Assembly (NCBI RefSeq): GCF_048771995.1 | Contig: NC_133063.1 | Location: 7,142,001-7,206,000, forward strand | Source: Taeniopygia guttata | Taxonomy: Eukaryota; Chordata; Aves; Passeriformes; Estrildidae | Reading direction: 5' to 3' | Length of the DNA stretch: 64,000 nt | Shown: positions 13,905-25,964 of the stretch, piece by piece | Numbering within the stretch: position 1 is the first letter of the stretch | Layout: every line of letters starts with the position of its first letter | Position numbers and translations under genes: made by a program | Notes under the pieces: model-generated | Seen by the model: the letters and a program-made list of their open reading frames with translations, nothing else | The model's database searches: none | Told to the model about the DNA's origin: nothing

Positions 13905-15884
13905 AGCTGGCCAGTAGTCCAAGACCTCCTGGTACAAAGACACCAGGGAGTGGGATGGAGGGAAAAAAAGGGAAAATGGTGAGTGAAATCCCTCTTTCAT
14001 GGTTGTTATACTGGCAGGGTAGTGGTCTAGGTGCAACTGCATGCACCTGGCTGTGATGCCAGGGTGCCCCTGACAACAGCTAGCCAGTGGAGAGGAATGC
14101 AGGTGATGCTTGCTTCAGCACTGCATCTCTGCTGAGTGAAAGCTTTTAGGGTATTCAGAGTCTGAAAGGCCCAGGAGCTGTGATATCACTGTGATTAAGG
14201 TAACTAGATACCAAGTGCCTGATCCTTTTAAACTGTTTTCAGAATTCTGGATTACAAGGATTGTTCTTGTCTGCCCTGTTCCCTCAGACTTTCAGCAGAC
14301 TAAAGGCAAGTTATAATCACTTTGTGAAAGCCCACTTTGCAATACACTGGCTTTCAGAAAGGAATTTCAGACTATATATATATACAACTAATATTAGAAA
14401 AAAAATCTGAACACATAGGGCACCATTTTCTGGTGTCTGTTTAGATGTGTATTTGTACACAGCAGATACACATCTAGGCATGAAACTACATTAAAACTCT
14501 CAATGTCTCTTTCACAGCCAGTTAGTTGCATCCAAAACCAGACATTAAGGAATTTGAGAAATCTTAATCTGTGCACTCTTCGCTCATGACTTCAGAGATG
14601 CTACATGCTTGTTCTTATTAAAACTGGGCATTACTTTAATACAAACAGGAAATTTGAGAGAAGAAGCTTTTTTTTTTTTTCTTTTTTTTTTTTAAGAGAT
14701 TTGGTGCTTGGTGTGTGAAAACAAAATACTGAGACATATAATAGGCACATGTGGGCATCATCAAGCATTGATTTGGTTTAGAGAAATACATGGTGGTGGA
14801 ATATTGAGTTTTTTAAAGTGTCTGTTCTTCTGAGAATGCTATAACCTAATTTTAGGTAGATAAAAACTCTGCTAGTTATTTTTGATTTTGCAGGCACCTT
14901 AGCATTCTGCAGTCAGTCTGAACTCAAGCTTGCTGGGTATCCAATGCCTTTGAGAGCACTGTGTTCCATGTGATATTCAAAGTACCTGAACACAGCCTGT
15001 CCCAGTAGCTACTGAAGCTGTGTTTGATGTGATATATAGCTACAAAGCACACAGCCACAGGGATGTGGATGCCCAGAGCAATCTTAACATCATTCTTATT
15101 CAGGCTAGTATGTCTTTCCACTTGATTTCCTCTTCGTTTTCTGACTGCGTCCCTTCAGGGGACACTTACTAGATAAACAGTTATATTTTGTCCAAAGAGC
15201 TTATATTTACACACTTTTGATTCCTGAGAAACTGTTGTGGCTCTTTGGCAAGCAAAGTAAAATTAAGACTGTATACTCAAGGATTTTTCAGCAGGAGGGG
15301 GAACAGTTCAGTTTTGGTGAGCTGTTGACTCACGTGGGTGTCTCTCTCTCTTTTTACAAAGCCAACTACATACAGGAAGGAAGAATTTTTATGAATCAGG
15401 TGTTTCTTACCTATGGTGTGGTCCTCTTCAATTCTTGATTTGAAAGATCTGTTCCACAGTCAGAAACCTTCTGTCTCTATGGAAAAGAATCCTTCCAGTT
15501 TATATCCCCCCAAATTTGAAGAATGTTAAATTGACAAGTTCTGGGATATGCAAATACATTTTAAAGTTCTTATATCTGCAGAAGTAAACTAAACATGTAC
15601 CATCTTTAGTTACCATGTTTAAACATGTACCATGTTTAAACTAAACTTAAGTACCATGAATGGTAACCAAATTTAATCCCCATCCTGAAGAAAAAAGGTG
15701 GTGAACAGAAGAGGAACAGAATGCATGTTAGCATCTAATACAGACCTGTCAAGGATATCCTCTTAGAAGCAAGCAGGAATCACCACCACTAACCCCCTTC
15801 AGTATTGTAAAAGAATTGTGACTGGTCAAGGCAAGTGATTCTTGCCCTCTGCTCCACTCTTCTGACAGTTCACCTGGAGTACTA
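13905..15884. other. intergenic, nothing gene-like; poly-T run and short repeats
   Basis: Unique AT-rich DNA. A broken poly-T tract lies at 14,668-14,693. At 15,611-15,641 a 14-base unit ending GTTTAAAC occurs twice with a 17-base period and forms a small palindromic cluster. No exon-like segment was recognised. Confidence 0.55.
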
Positions 15885-16290
15885 TGGGCTGCTCTGTGGG
15901 CCCCAGCACAAAAAGGATGTGGACTTTTTAGAGTAAATCCAGAGTGGGCCATAAAGATGATCAGATGGATGGAGCACCTTTCTATGAGGAAAGGCTGAGA
16001 CAACTGGGGTTGTTCAGCTGGAGAAGGCCTTGGGGTGATGTTGTAGCAACCTCCCAGTACCAGAAGGGAGCCTACACAAAATGAAGAGGGATATTTTACA
16101 AGAGCATGAAGTGATAGGAAAGGGTTTATATTAGAAATTAGGAGAAATTCTTTACTAGAGTGGTGAGGCACCAGAACAGATTGCCACAGAAGTTCTGGAT
16201 GCCCCATCCCTCGTAGTGTTCAAGGCCAGGCTGGATGTGGCTTTGAGCAACCTGGTGTAGTGGAAGATGTCCCCTGATCATGGCAGGGGA
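15885..16290 (+). mobile_element. CR1 LINE fragment (near 3' end)
   Basis: Recognisable CR1 order on the plus strand: 'ggagcacctttctatgagg', 'aaggctgagacaactgggg' with 'ttgttcagctggagaagg', the 'gaaattctttactag' block, 'gccacagaagttctggat', 'caaggccaggctggatg' and 'gcaacctggtgtagtgg'. The copy stops after 'catggcagggga', before the final tail. It therefore lacks the terminal microsatellite-like repeat and is truncated at both ends. The left edge is approximate. Confidence 0.9.
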
Positions 16291-19200
16291 GTTTAAGATC
16301 CGTCTCTCCTTCCCAAGAGTGTGGCTATGTGCTTCCCCAGGGGCTCTTGGGGCTGGCACAAGCCCCACTGCAGCTGCCACCATGTGCCATGGCTCCCAGA
16401 GCTGTTATTGGTACAGCCATTCTGCATCTCTTGAGTCCCTGCTCAGCACATTTGCCCAGGACACAGCTGGGGCAGTCCCATGAGAGGCACTTACTTGTCC
16501 CCTCCATGTGCTCTCTCTCGTGACAAGTGTTGCATTAAGAGCATAGAAATTTGGCAGAAGATAAACTCTGGCATTCCAGCTGGTTTCCTGGGAGATCAGA
16601 GGGGCTGGGTGCATCTCTGGGCTTCATTTCTGATTGTAAACAACAAGGCAGTGTAAGTCTGGTCATGTTCAGTGAGATCCCAGGGGCAGACACAGCATGG
16701 GTTACACCAGAAATCTGGCCACATCAGTGATGCCAGCGTCACGAATAGTCTGGTTCATGAATTCAATGCTGGAAGTTTGGCTGAGCTCAAAAAGAACTTT
16801 CACACAGATGTGTTCCTACTCTGGTCAAAGGACTGAGGCCCCTTCCTGGGAAAGTGAGGGAAAACAAGCAGTCAGCCACATTTTTCACCTGGATTTTTCA
16901 CTTTTGTGTTGTTTACAAGCAGGCTATTTACTGGTTTTGGCTTGTGAAGAGCAGATCCTGCACAGGGAAAATAGTAGCAGATTCTTTGGGGAAATTGGTA
17001 AGCTAATGGTTTTTGAGACCAAGGTCATGTTTAGAAAACACCATCAGTATCTCTTACTGACTAGTTACTATAGGTGGGTTGGAAGAATACTAAATATGCT
17101 CTGGTTAAATCTTCTCTGATTCAACTATATTTTAAGTTTTGAAGGACGTCTGTTTCTAGATATCTCTGCAATAGAAATCAATCAATAGTAGTTAATTTTT
17201 GGTTATTCTTCCCCCAGATAATGCTTTACTTTTGCTCATTTGATTAGGTACAGAGATAATCACTGTCACTCTTTCTCTTACTCTTAAATACACTTTTTCT
17301 TAACACGACACTTATTCTTAAAGCAAAAGTTATTTTCAAAGCCAAAGATGTGGTGTACGCCAGCCTAATCTGACTCATTCACAGGACCATGTTCCACTTC
17401 TTTCACCAAAATATTTCTGTTTCTTCTTCTCCGTTAAGTTAACCTCAAGTAAAATTTTAGATTGCCTCTATAACTGTTGTTTGGCTGCATGTAGCTCTAC
17501 ATCCACAGGAGGGGGCACATGAATAAAATTTTGAGCAATTTGCCAAATACCTCTAATTTCATACCTCCTTTTGTGCACAGTGGTTCTGTATGTTGGAGAA
17601 GGGGAAGAACTAAAAAATTATGAAAGTGCATGGAAACTAAATAGCCCATCAAGTCCTGGAGTATATTGCTGGGTTCTTATAATAGGTGGATCTTGTAGTG
17701 TTTCTGTTATGCTTTGCTTTAAATCAACTAATACAATACACACAATACACAAAAAAAAATCCATCAAAATAAATAAACCACTGAGTCATATTTTAACATG
17801 GTCTGAATTTTTTGCTGTCTGCTTCAGTAGACAATATGGCATTTTACAAGGAAGCCTTTGTTTCATGCTTAACGTCCATGTACAGGCATCTAAGGGATTG
17901 AAGTAGACTAAAGTGCAAGTCTGGCACAGAGAAACTGCACTACAGTTTGTTTAAACAACTTTTTTTAAAAATAGATTTGTTTTCCATACCTGCCTGGAGT
18001 ACACCATGCTATCTGAGAGGAGCAATTAGAGAAGGTAATCATATTTTCACATGCATTACCAGTAGTCAGCACTTCACCTATGCTGATCTCTCAAAATCTT
18101 CTGAGTGACTAGGGCTTAGCTAAGCATTAGAAAAATAGATGTGTAGCCAGACCATGTTTTTTGTTATTTGCCCCTCTCTAAGGCCTCTCTGGTCTCTCAT
18201 GATTGACAAGGTGAAGAACTGATTTTTAGCTCCAGCGAACTTAAAGATTTTCAAGGCTGAAACTATGAAAGAAGCAGGCAAAAGTTTAAATGCCAGCAGC
18301 ACTGAGACTTACTTCTACTTCTTACTTCTACCAGTAGAGTAAATAGCAGTTATGTGTATTTCCACTCCTCCTTCCACTCTTGCCTTTGTTCAGTTTAAAT
18401 CTAAGCTCTGGATATGGACACTGTGATGCTCAGGACTGGAAATAGGGCTGTTTCCACTGGAGTATCAGGCTCATCCATGGAACTGCAGTAAAGATGTCTC
18501 AGCAGAGATCCCCTGCTGCCACGGCATGGCTCCTGCTCATAGATCCAGAGCTTACCCAGAACCAGAGCAGATTCCTTTTGGGTGGATGGGGATAATGAAG
18601 AGATGGCTGCTGGTTTCAGTACTCAGATTGTAACACTGAGGAGAGAAAAAAATAATAGAAGAGGTCTGATGTAACTAGCAAAACATCTTGCTTTTCTCTT
18701 TCCTATTGACCAGTGCTGGCAGATGTGACTCTCAGCTGTCTTCCAGGAGCCCTAAAATAGTCAGAAACCATAGTTTGAAAGTAACTCTTGTAACAAGAGC
18801 TTTTAGGTATGGCAGGGTTCTAGAACAGAAAAGAAAAGAGAGGAAGTGGTGAGGGTCCACTATTAAATCTGTCACATTATGCTATTCTTGCTAGTGACAT
18901 ATCCATAATAAATGTATTATTTTGCTGCTGCCCATGATATGAACTCCATGTAGGAGAACAGACGTATGGCTGGATTATAACTTGTGTGTTACTTCCCTCC
19001 TCCCCTCTTGCTTTTATCTTCTCTTATGATACTATGGATTGCATTTTAAAGCCTCACAGCACTGGCCTAACTGCACTCTGTGACAGCTGCAATCAAATCC
19101 TGGTTTGCCTGACTGCTAAGATTTCTACCAGTGAAATTCTGGTTGACTGCAGTAAGAACAGAATTGGAGCAGTTCAGGCTCCTCTAAAAGTACCACTTCA

Positions 19201-20630
19201 AGAGATTGCTGTAGGAAAACACCATGATTCTTTATGTGAAAGAGTGAACATTTATTAGGGCCAACATCAATGGAATTGGTACCTGAGACAGGGAAGGAGA
19301 CACGCATTTTGCTTATGTGGGTTATGGGGGAGAAAGCAGGACCTAATTTTCCTGGTCCCAGGCAGATTGGTTGAGCCAAAGCCTTACTGTCTAAACTTAT
19401 GCCAAATGCCATTCTGTTGATGTCTTTGATTTCTCACAAGACATTTCATCCTGCTTCAAAGCTCTTGATTATTTGAGAACTATTCAAGGTCAGCTACTGC
19501 CCCACTTCATATTGTTGCTTTTCAGAGAAGGCATCTGCAGAACTGTGGCTACTTAGTGTATCTGTGACAAAGCTAGGACAATTTTCTTTCATTCTTTTTC
19601 TTCCTTGAGGAAGACAGCTGCTTTGCTCCACTGACAGCAATGAAATTTTAAATTGCTGAGACTCCAATTAAAAAGTAGATCTGTTTCCAAAATACTAGAA
19701 AAGAGTGTTTAAGGGATTTGAATCTATTGTCATGCATATAAAGCTGATTTCCTTAGTTGTGGCCACAGACAAGCCTTTCTGTCTCGCAGGGTAAGAGAGT
19801 ACTTATCCTGTACTCCAACAAAACGGAGACTGCAACTAGTGTCTTTTCACTTTGTGAGAAGTCTAGATTTGAAGAGCTGGCAGTGTGAGATAAACATACA
19901 ATTAAGGAGTGATGAGCTAATAAAACAGCTGGCAGACTTCCTGTGTCAAATCTGCCTTGCGTCCAGCTCACTTGTTTTCTCTGAGACATTTAGGACTAGA
20001 TGTTCCCAAGTGTGTGCCATCTCTCTCTCCAGCAGGCAGCCAAATATGCAAAACTGCTACTTGGTATTTTGATTCAATATTGCTTGAGAAGTAGGCCTGG
20101 TAGTACTTTTTGTCTTATGAGTATTCACTACTGGGATCTGCCAAAAAAAGGAGATGATGCTGTGAGCTGTAACAATTCAGAAATAGGCTCTGCCTCAGCT
20201 CTGCCTGAGTGTGCTCTGCCAAAGCCTTCAATGTCAGTTTGACTCTTTGTCTCTTGATGGTTATTTCAGTGGACTTCTGGTGAGCTCTGAATAATTAAGC
20301 TAAATCTTCAGCTGTCTGAGATCAGCCATCCTATCTCTCCTTCTGAGCTGTGTGTGGGTAAAGACCTGGATCCAGTCTTCACCAAGAGACTGGAGAACAG
20401 CCACCTCTATGGGTACCAGCAAAATGTCATGCTGTAACTGCAGCTGATGCACCACTAATTGACATAAGCAGATACACAGCAACTGGGGGTGTCAAAGCCA
20501 CTGAGATGCTTGCAGATCTCAGTATACAGCTGGGCTTAAAGAGGACAGAACATGATTTTTACATTGGATTCAAGGGAAGGCTGTTACATAAACCAAGTAA
20601 CAGATCTCTGCAACTGCTTAGCATTGTGCC
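16291..20630. other. 4.3-kb intergenic stretch, no gene recognised
   Basis: The longest open frame here (plus strand 16,697-17,119, 140 codons) has no recognisable domain and no supporting splice or promoter signals. I regard it as chance. The rest is AT-rich unique sequence. Confidence 0.5.
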
Positions 20631-20726
20631 TGGGGAAAAGGGACCTGGCAGTAGCTGAACATGAGCCAGCAGTGAGCCCAGGTGGCTAAGAAGGCCAATG
20701 GCATCCTGGCTTGTATCAGCAATAGA
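20631..20726 (+). mobile_element. short CR1 LINE fragment
   Basis: About 95 bases match the CR1 segment that reads 'gggacctgg', 'catgagccagcagtg' and 'gtggctaagaaggccaatgg' followed by 'catcctggcttgtatcagc'. Nothing CR1-like is clear on either side. It is a small internal relic with no coding potential. Confidence 0.85.
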
Positions 20727-21530
20727 AAATAGAAAAAAAAAAACTTCTCTGAAATTCTCAGCAGGAAGACCTTGCTGCAACTGCCAGCCCAACAGAATTA
20801 TTTCTTTTGGGGAAAGGAAGGTAGGGGAAAGAGAGCAAAGAGATTGTGGACAGCTGCTATACCTATTTTCATGTGCAAGAGACTGGGAGGAATTGAAAGA
20901 TAAGATGGTTTTATTCCAAAGTAGCTGTACAAAAATAAAATGTTAATTCCCTCATTACTAAAAATATTACCATCAGTAGACAGGGCTGATACTGTCTATT
21001 TCCATGGAGACTACTGCAGTATTTTAGAGCTGAGGTTTTGTGGGCAGAGGAATATGGTGTTAAATTAACTAATACTTGAGAAGATAGACATAAATCCTCA
21101 CTGCATATTTTGGGAACTCACATAACCTTAAGGCAATGCAGCTACAGCAACATTACAATAACATCCTCTGGCCTGCACTAAGTACTTCTTTCTGGTGATG
21201 TCAGTGACACAAATATCCAGACACGGTGTGAGTGCCCTGATAGTCTTTGCCAGGGCCCTCCCCATTCTGCAATAAGGACTTGTCCTTCTGACACTGCTGT
21301 GAAAGGGAACAACCTGATGCTGTCAAATATGTGCAGGTTTTTTCTACTTCCTGTGACAGAAAGAGCAGAGTGCAGCACTGTGTCAATCTCACACAGACAG
21401 CAGCAAAATAAAGCAGAAAGAAGGCAGAGGCAAGCCATTTTTCTGCTTTCTTTGTTCATTTCTAAGCTATGAAATCACTATAGCGGGCAAGTGGTGCATG
21501 TAATGCCACCATGGTTACTACTGATTCATA
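20727..21530. other. intergenic, no gene seen
   Basis: AT-rich unique sequence between a CR1 relic and the TTCC tract. No feature could be supported. Confidence 0.5.
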
Positions 21531-22221
21531 TCCTTCCTTCCTTCCTTCCTTCCTTCCTTCCTTCCTTCCTTCCTTCCTTCCTTCCTTCCTTCCTTCCTTC
21601 CTTCCTTCCTTCCTTCCTTCCTTCCTTCCTTCCTTCCTTCCTTCCTTCCTTCCTTCCTTCCTTCCTTCCTTCCTTCCTTCCTTCCTTCCTTCCTTCCTTC
21701 CTTCCTTCCTTCCTTCCTTCCTTCCTTCCTTCCTTCCTTCCTTCCTTCCTTCCTTCCTTCCTTCCTTCCTTCCTTCCTTCCTTCCTTCCTTCCTTCCTTC
21801 CTTCCTTCCTTCCTTCCTTCCTTCCTTCCTTCCTTCCTTCCTTCCTTCCTTCCTTCCTTCCTTCCTTCCTTCCTTCCTTCCTTCCTTCCTTCCTTCCTTC
21901 CTTCCTTCCTTCCTTCCTTCCTTCCTTCCTTCCTTCCTTCCTTCCTTCCTTCCTTCCTTCCTTCCTTCCTTCCTTCCTTCCTTCCTTCCTTCCTTCCTTC
22001 CTTCCTTCCTTCCTTCCTTCCTTCCTTCCTTCCTTCCTTCCTTCCTTCCTTCCTTCCTTCCTTCCTTCCTTCCTTCCTTCCTTCCTTCCTTCCTTCCTTC
22101 CTTCCTTCCCTCCCTCCCTCCCTCCCTCCCTCCCTCCCTCCCTCCCTCCCTGCCTCCCTTCCTTCCCTTCCCTTCCTTCCCTTCCTTCCTTCCTTCCTTC
22201 CTTCCTTCCTTCCTTCCTTCC
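21531..22221. repeat. very long (TTCC)n microsatellite
   Basis: A tetranucleotide array of about 690 bp. Positions 21,531-22,108 are an uninterrupted TTCC run of about 144 units. Then comes a run of CCCT units (about 22,107-22,150), one G interruption, a mixed stretch, and pure TTCC again to 22,221. One strand is entirely pyrimidine apart from that single G, and the other entirely purine. Because four is not a multiple of three and the unit lacks stop codons, long fake proteins (repeats of PSFL, or of KEGR on the other strand) are open in several frames. These are not genes. Array length in an assembly may be inexact. Confidence 0.98.
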
Positions 22222-22518
22222 GCTGTTTTGTGTCTAAGGCATGAGGAATATTACTGCTATTAATGATGAATGAAGCAGATAAACATGATCTTATTCCAGC
22301 AGTAATTTCAATAGGGAGGTGCTGAGCTATGTGTCCTGTGATTGCCAATTACCTGTTTTGCAGTAATCACAGCAGAACTTGAACAGTGTTACAGGAAGAG
22401 ATCAGTGCCTTTGAGCATTCATTTTCTACTGACAGGCAGAGGTCTATATAACAAACATCTAAGTAAACCAGTGGCATTAACTAGAGGAAAAAAAGCACGT
22501 TTGAGCTGTATGGAATTT

Positions 22519-22536
22519 ATAATTTATATAAATTAT
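22519..22536. repeat. 18-bp perfect AT palindrome
   Basis: ATAATTTATATAAATTAT is its own reverse complement. It lies 22 bases before the TG repeat. It may simply reflect low-complexity AT sequence. Confidence 0.8.
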
Positions 22537-22556
22537 GGAATTTATGGAAGCTGCAA

Positions 22557-22558
<2 letters not shown>

Positions 22559-22602
<44 letters not shown>
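22559..22602. repeat. (TG)22 microsatellite
   Basis: Twenty-two uninterrupted TG dinucleotides. Such alternating purine-pyrimidine tracts can adopt Z-DNA and are usually length-polymorphic. Confidence 0.98.
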
Positions 22603-22605
<3 letters not shown>

Positions 22606-23731
22606 TCACATGGCTTCTAGGTGAAGGTGGTTTACATCAGTGGAGTTTGAACTTAGTCTGAGTTGACTGTTTCTAATGAAACTTGGCTGCTTAGACCTCA
22701 CTGGTTTACTGTATGCTACTAACCCTGTTCCTCTGAGATGGCTGCTTAATTCAGGTCTCACCAAGTCCCTTCAAACATCTCAATTCTACTTTGTGAAGAA
22801 AAGAGAAACATAAGAAAAAGCAATCTTCTTGGCCGCTCTGTCTCAGAAGCTAATGAGAAAGAGAAGGGGTAAACTCTTCAGCGAAAAGTTAATAAGAAAC
22901 ACGGAAAATCAATATCTTCTACAGGCACTCATAGAAATTAGGCCCTTCTATGTGAGGGAACTAGAGAAAAAAGCCACTTCCACAGTGTGTTTTTACAAAC
23001 TGTGGTGGTGAAATGAGCCTGATTCTGGCATGGCATCTATGTTTGGGAAGCCTTTAAATCCTAGATGAAGAATGCTAAAATTTCTTTATATGCTATTGCT
23101 AATTTCAAAACACCACTGTAACATTAGACGTAGTTCAATTCACTCAGTCAATGCCTTAAAAATATTGGCATCTGCTGGAGTTGTGTTCCTTGATATCTTC
23201 ACTGAAATGGAGCTGCTTGGCTTCTTGGCTGGTGGATATATCAGAATATGATAGACCCTCACATGAGGGTGTAGTCAGAAAAAAGGACATCTTACACTGC
23301 CTAGTTTTTCTTATTACAGCAGTGACTTAATTCTTGAGGATACCTGCAAATGGCAGAAAGGCAGCTACAAAAGTCCCACAATTGTGGGAAAAAATTGGGC
23401 CTTAATGATGAATGGTTTTGGAGGTCCTACAAAGTAGAACACACCAAGCAGGGCATTTAGGAGATAGCACATACTGGAAAAAAAGAGTACAAATTTGCAA
23501 GAAATAGTGTGAAAATCCAGGGAAAGAACTTTTGTGGGAAAATCCTATGTATCAGTCAAGTAATTTTATGTTTGTTTAGGGTATGTTTGAGCAATTAAAA
23601 AGACTAAACCAAAATTGCCACAGATAACCAATATTAAAAAAGAAAAAAAGGCTGTTACGAACTTGTTATTAGCATGCTAAAAGGTGCATCCCCATGCTAA
23701 TCAGGTATCAAGGCAGATTTAAAACTTAAAT

Positions 23732-23779
23732 AACCCTATTTTTCTGCAGTTCAGGGAATTGCACATTAAAAATAGGGTT
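23732..23779. repeat. perfect 12-bp inverted repeat with 24-base loop
   Basis: AACCCTATTTTT at 23,732-23,743 is the exact reverse complement of AAAAATAGGGTT at 23,768-23,779. It could form a small hairpin or be the remnant of a short palindromic element. No promoter or gene context supports a function. Confidence 0.7.
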
Positions 23780-24671
23780 GTGGTCTTCACCTGAATAGCC
23801 AGGACTGCAAAACTGAGACATTAATTGCCTGGGATATTTCACTTGGAAACATACATGGACATACAAAGAAATAGGCTCAGTCTCAGCTGAATACCAGGGC
23901 TGAGATTTGAATCAGCATCATCTATTGACTCTGTAAATTCCTGTTTCTCTATCAGTTCTACTTGTATGCATTTGTGACCAGTTTTCTCTGCTCCGTACCC
24001 AGTACAGTCACTATGTATAGAGTTGGTCTCTACTAGTCCTTCCACTTGCAAGGCAACCTGAAGAGCTGCAAGGCAGATCACAAATTAAGTTAAAGACAAG
24101 ATATGAAGAAAAGAACTCAAATAAAAGGATTCTTTTTTTTCCAGTGAAACATCTGTACACTTTCCTTTTCTTGAAAAAAGTATGAAGATTACAAAAGGTG
24201 CTATTTTCTATGCCTGCATTAGCATTACTTGCCAGAAACAGCAAAGCATTCCTGTACCTCAGGCTCAGTCTGGTACATGTGCACAGCTGGGCTTCCATTG
24301 CACCAATGCATGGGAAAGCTGTAGTTTTCTCATGCCTGACTAAGGTGAAAGACATAAGTGCTGTGCTGTCTGTGATGTAAAGGTGAGTTAAATTTCTGAA
24401 TAGGGTATGGAGGACAAGCTTGCTCACGCATTGGTTTGAGGCAATTACAGGCTCTGAGCCTCACATCTCTTCTTTGTACACCTTGGAATGCTAACATTTC
24501 TGCTACAAACTCACAAACAGGAGCAAGGAGTAGACTCTAAGGAATGTGAAACGTTCTTGAGGCAGAACTGTGCAGTAGTAGCCCACTAAGGGGAACAGTA
24601 TTTTACTCTGCAGTGGAAAAAGGACTTTCTGACTTCCAAATGCAAACTAATGTCACTACTGGGAGGAGAGG

Positions 24672-24900
24672 AGAGAATCAGGATCATAGACCCACAGACT
24701 CACAAAATCACACAATAAGCTGAGTTAGAAGGCCCCCTCAGGGGTCCTCGAGTTCAAGTCCTGCCTCTGCACAGGATCATCTCCAAGAGTCCCACCATAT
24801 GTCTGAGAATATTGTTCAAATGCTGCTTGAACTCTCTCAGGCTGGTGCTGTGAGCACTTTCCTGTGGAGCCTGTTCCAGTGCCCAACCATCTTCTAGGGG
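24672..24900 (-). mobile_element. CR1 LINE, 3' portion, minus strand (part 1 of a split copy)
   Basis: Read on the minus strand this is the CR1 3' end. On the plus strand it appears as 'ggatcatagacccacagac' with 'tcacaaaatcacac', then the complement of the 'ggaagggacccct' block and 'gtgctgtgagcac', then 'tggagcctgttccagtgccc', stopping at 'cttctagggg'. The sequence expected next resumes only at about 25,959 ('gggaagaaccttttttaata'). One CR1 copy has therefore been split by insertions. The remainder is at 25,965-26,390. Confidence 0.93.
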
Positions 24901-25346
24901 TGATGCCCAGAGAGGCTGCCTGGAACAGAGGTTAGACAGTGTTACAGGAATAAAGTAGGCATTTATTAAAAAGGCATTCAAAGGATACACCTTGGGCAGT
25001 AGCCCAACTGTGGCTCCATCCAAGACAGACCCAAGATGGACCCAAGGTGGATGATGACCAGTCATGAATTTTCATACTTTTATAAGTTTTAGTCCATTTC
25101 CATATTGGGGTTAATTGTCCAATTACAGCTTCAGGTTGTGAAGTCCCATCCTCCCAGATTGCTCTCCTCAATTCGCTGTTCAGATTTTTTGGGCCTGGAG
25201 CTGCAATGGTGTCCTTGGCTCTTGGGCTGGAAAAGGATTGTTTTGCCTAACTAAACTGTGAAGAGAACTTGCTAACATTTTATATGAAGTTCAGAGTCAC
25301 ACACTAAGGCAGAATCTAAAAAATATGAAAGCTAAAACTTTAAGCA
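24901..25346 (-). mobile_element. solo LTR inserted in the CR1, minus strand
   Basis: A 446-bp LTR. Read on the minus strand it starts TGCTTAAAG and ends GGGCATCA, giving TG...CA ends. It has a promoter-like TATA element (complement of 25,077-25,086, CTTATAAAAG) and an AATAAA polyadenylation signal about 110 bases downstream (complement of 24,962-24,967). It interrupts the CR1 exactly at 'cttctagggg'. The flanks TAGGGG (24,895-24,900) and TAAGGGG (25,347-25,353) look like a target duplication that differs by one base. There is no internal retroviral sequence. It is of a different family from the neighbouring LTR at 25,357. Confidence 0.82.
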
Positions 25347-25350
25347 TAAG

Positions 25351-25356
25351 GGGAAG
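25351..25356. repeat. left target-site duplication GGGAAG
   Basis: Identical to 25,959-25,964. Together they bracket the LTR at 25,357-25,958. Joining across them restores the expected CR1 order 'tagggg' then 'aagaacc'. Confidence 0.88.
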
Positions 25357-25958
25357 TGTGGGAATCCAGGGCTTCCCTCTGGCTGCCCTGGCAGGGGTCA
25401 GGATCCCCCCTGTACAGAGCCCCGAGAGACACTGTCTGTGATCTCTGTCCATGGGGAGGAGTTTTCAGTCTTACAGGATGAATTACAAGCTTTGAGTGTT
25501 TGATGTAAGTAATAACTAAGTGTGACACGGGTGCAAAAGTAAAATTTTAGGATTCTAGATTAGGGGTTCAGAGGGGACAAGATGGAGGAAATTGGGTGTG
25601 TCTTGTCCTTTTTCTCCTTCTTCATGCCCTCCATGTTTCACTGTGGTGTTGGCATTTTTCTATTGGTTTAGGCTGGGGACACACTGTTTAATGTAAATGA
25701 TAGATATTGGCACATTATTGTAAATATAGTACACATAGTTTCTGGTATTTAATGTTTGTAACATCCCACTGAGGGCAGAGCCCCACACGCTGCCCTGCAG
25801 GACAGAGCTGCAGCAGGGCAGCAGAACATGTTAGAGATAAACAGAATAAACAACCTTGAAACCAGCACAGATGAATTATGGCTTCTTCTTTGGCAACGGG
25901 GCAGAAAGACAGAGACTTTCTACAATCTTGGAATCACCAATACGCACAGATTCCAACA
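25357..25958 (+). mobile_element. solo LTR (ERVK-like), perfect 6-bp target duplication
   Basis: A 602-bp plus-strand LTR. It starts TGTGGGAATC and ends GATTCCAACA, which gives terminal inverted repeats matching at 9 of 10 positions. Perfect GGGAAG target duplications flank it (25,351-25,356 and 25,959-25,964). A 6-bp duplication is typical of class II (ERVK-like) avian retroviruses. Internally there is a 'GATGGAGG...TGGGTGTGTC' block, 'TTTTTCTATTGGTTTAGGC', an AATAAA polyadenylation signal at 25,845-25,850 followed by 'CAACCTTGAAACC', and a tail 'GGCAACGGGGCAGAAAGAC'. There are no gag, pol or env sequences, so it is a solo LTR. It sits just right of an older LTR and in the opposite direction. 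Confidence 0.92.
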
Positions 25959-25964
25959 GGGAAG
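25959..25964. repeat. right target-site duplication GGGAAG
   Basis: Pairs with 25,351-25,356. It is immediately followed by the resumed CR1 sequence 'aacctt'. Confidence 0.88.

Larger units (their letters stand above)
22222..24671. other. intergenic with simple repeats and a hairpin, no gene
   Basis: Contains the TG repeat, an 18-bp palindrome and a 12-bp-stem inverted repeat (listed separately). Otherwise it is unique AT-rich sequence with only short, unsupported open frames. Confidence 0.5.

Noticed and set aside
15749..16383. Minus-strand open frames of 152 and 81 codons
   Set aside because: They are mostly the antisense of a CR1 fragment, not host genes and not the LINE's own sense frame.
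16697..17119. 140-codon plus-strand open frame
   Set aside because: No recognisable motif or homologous family; length is within chance expectation for a 64-kb window.
21491..22348. Three open frames of about 250-276 codons (repeated PSFL or KEGR residues) over the TTCC array
   Set aside because: They are direct translations of a tetranucleotide repeat without stops, open in several frames on both strands, with no flanking coding sequence.
24754..25171. Minus-strand open frames of 103 and 79 codons in the nested repeat
   Set aside because: They read through the sense strand of a solo LTR and CR1 3' sequence, which are non-coding.
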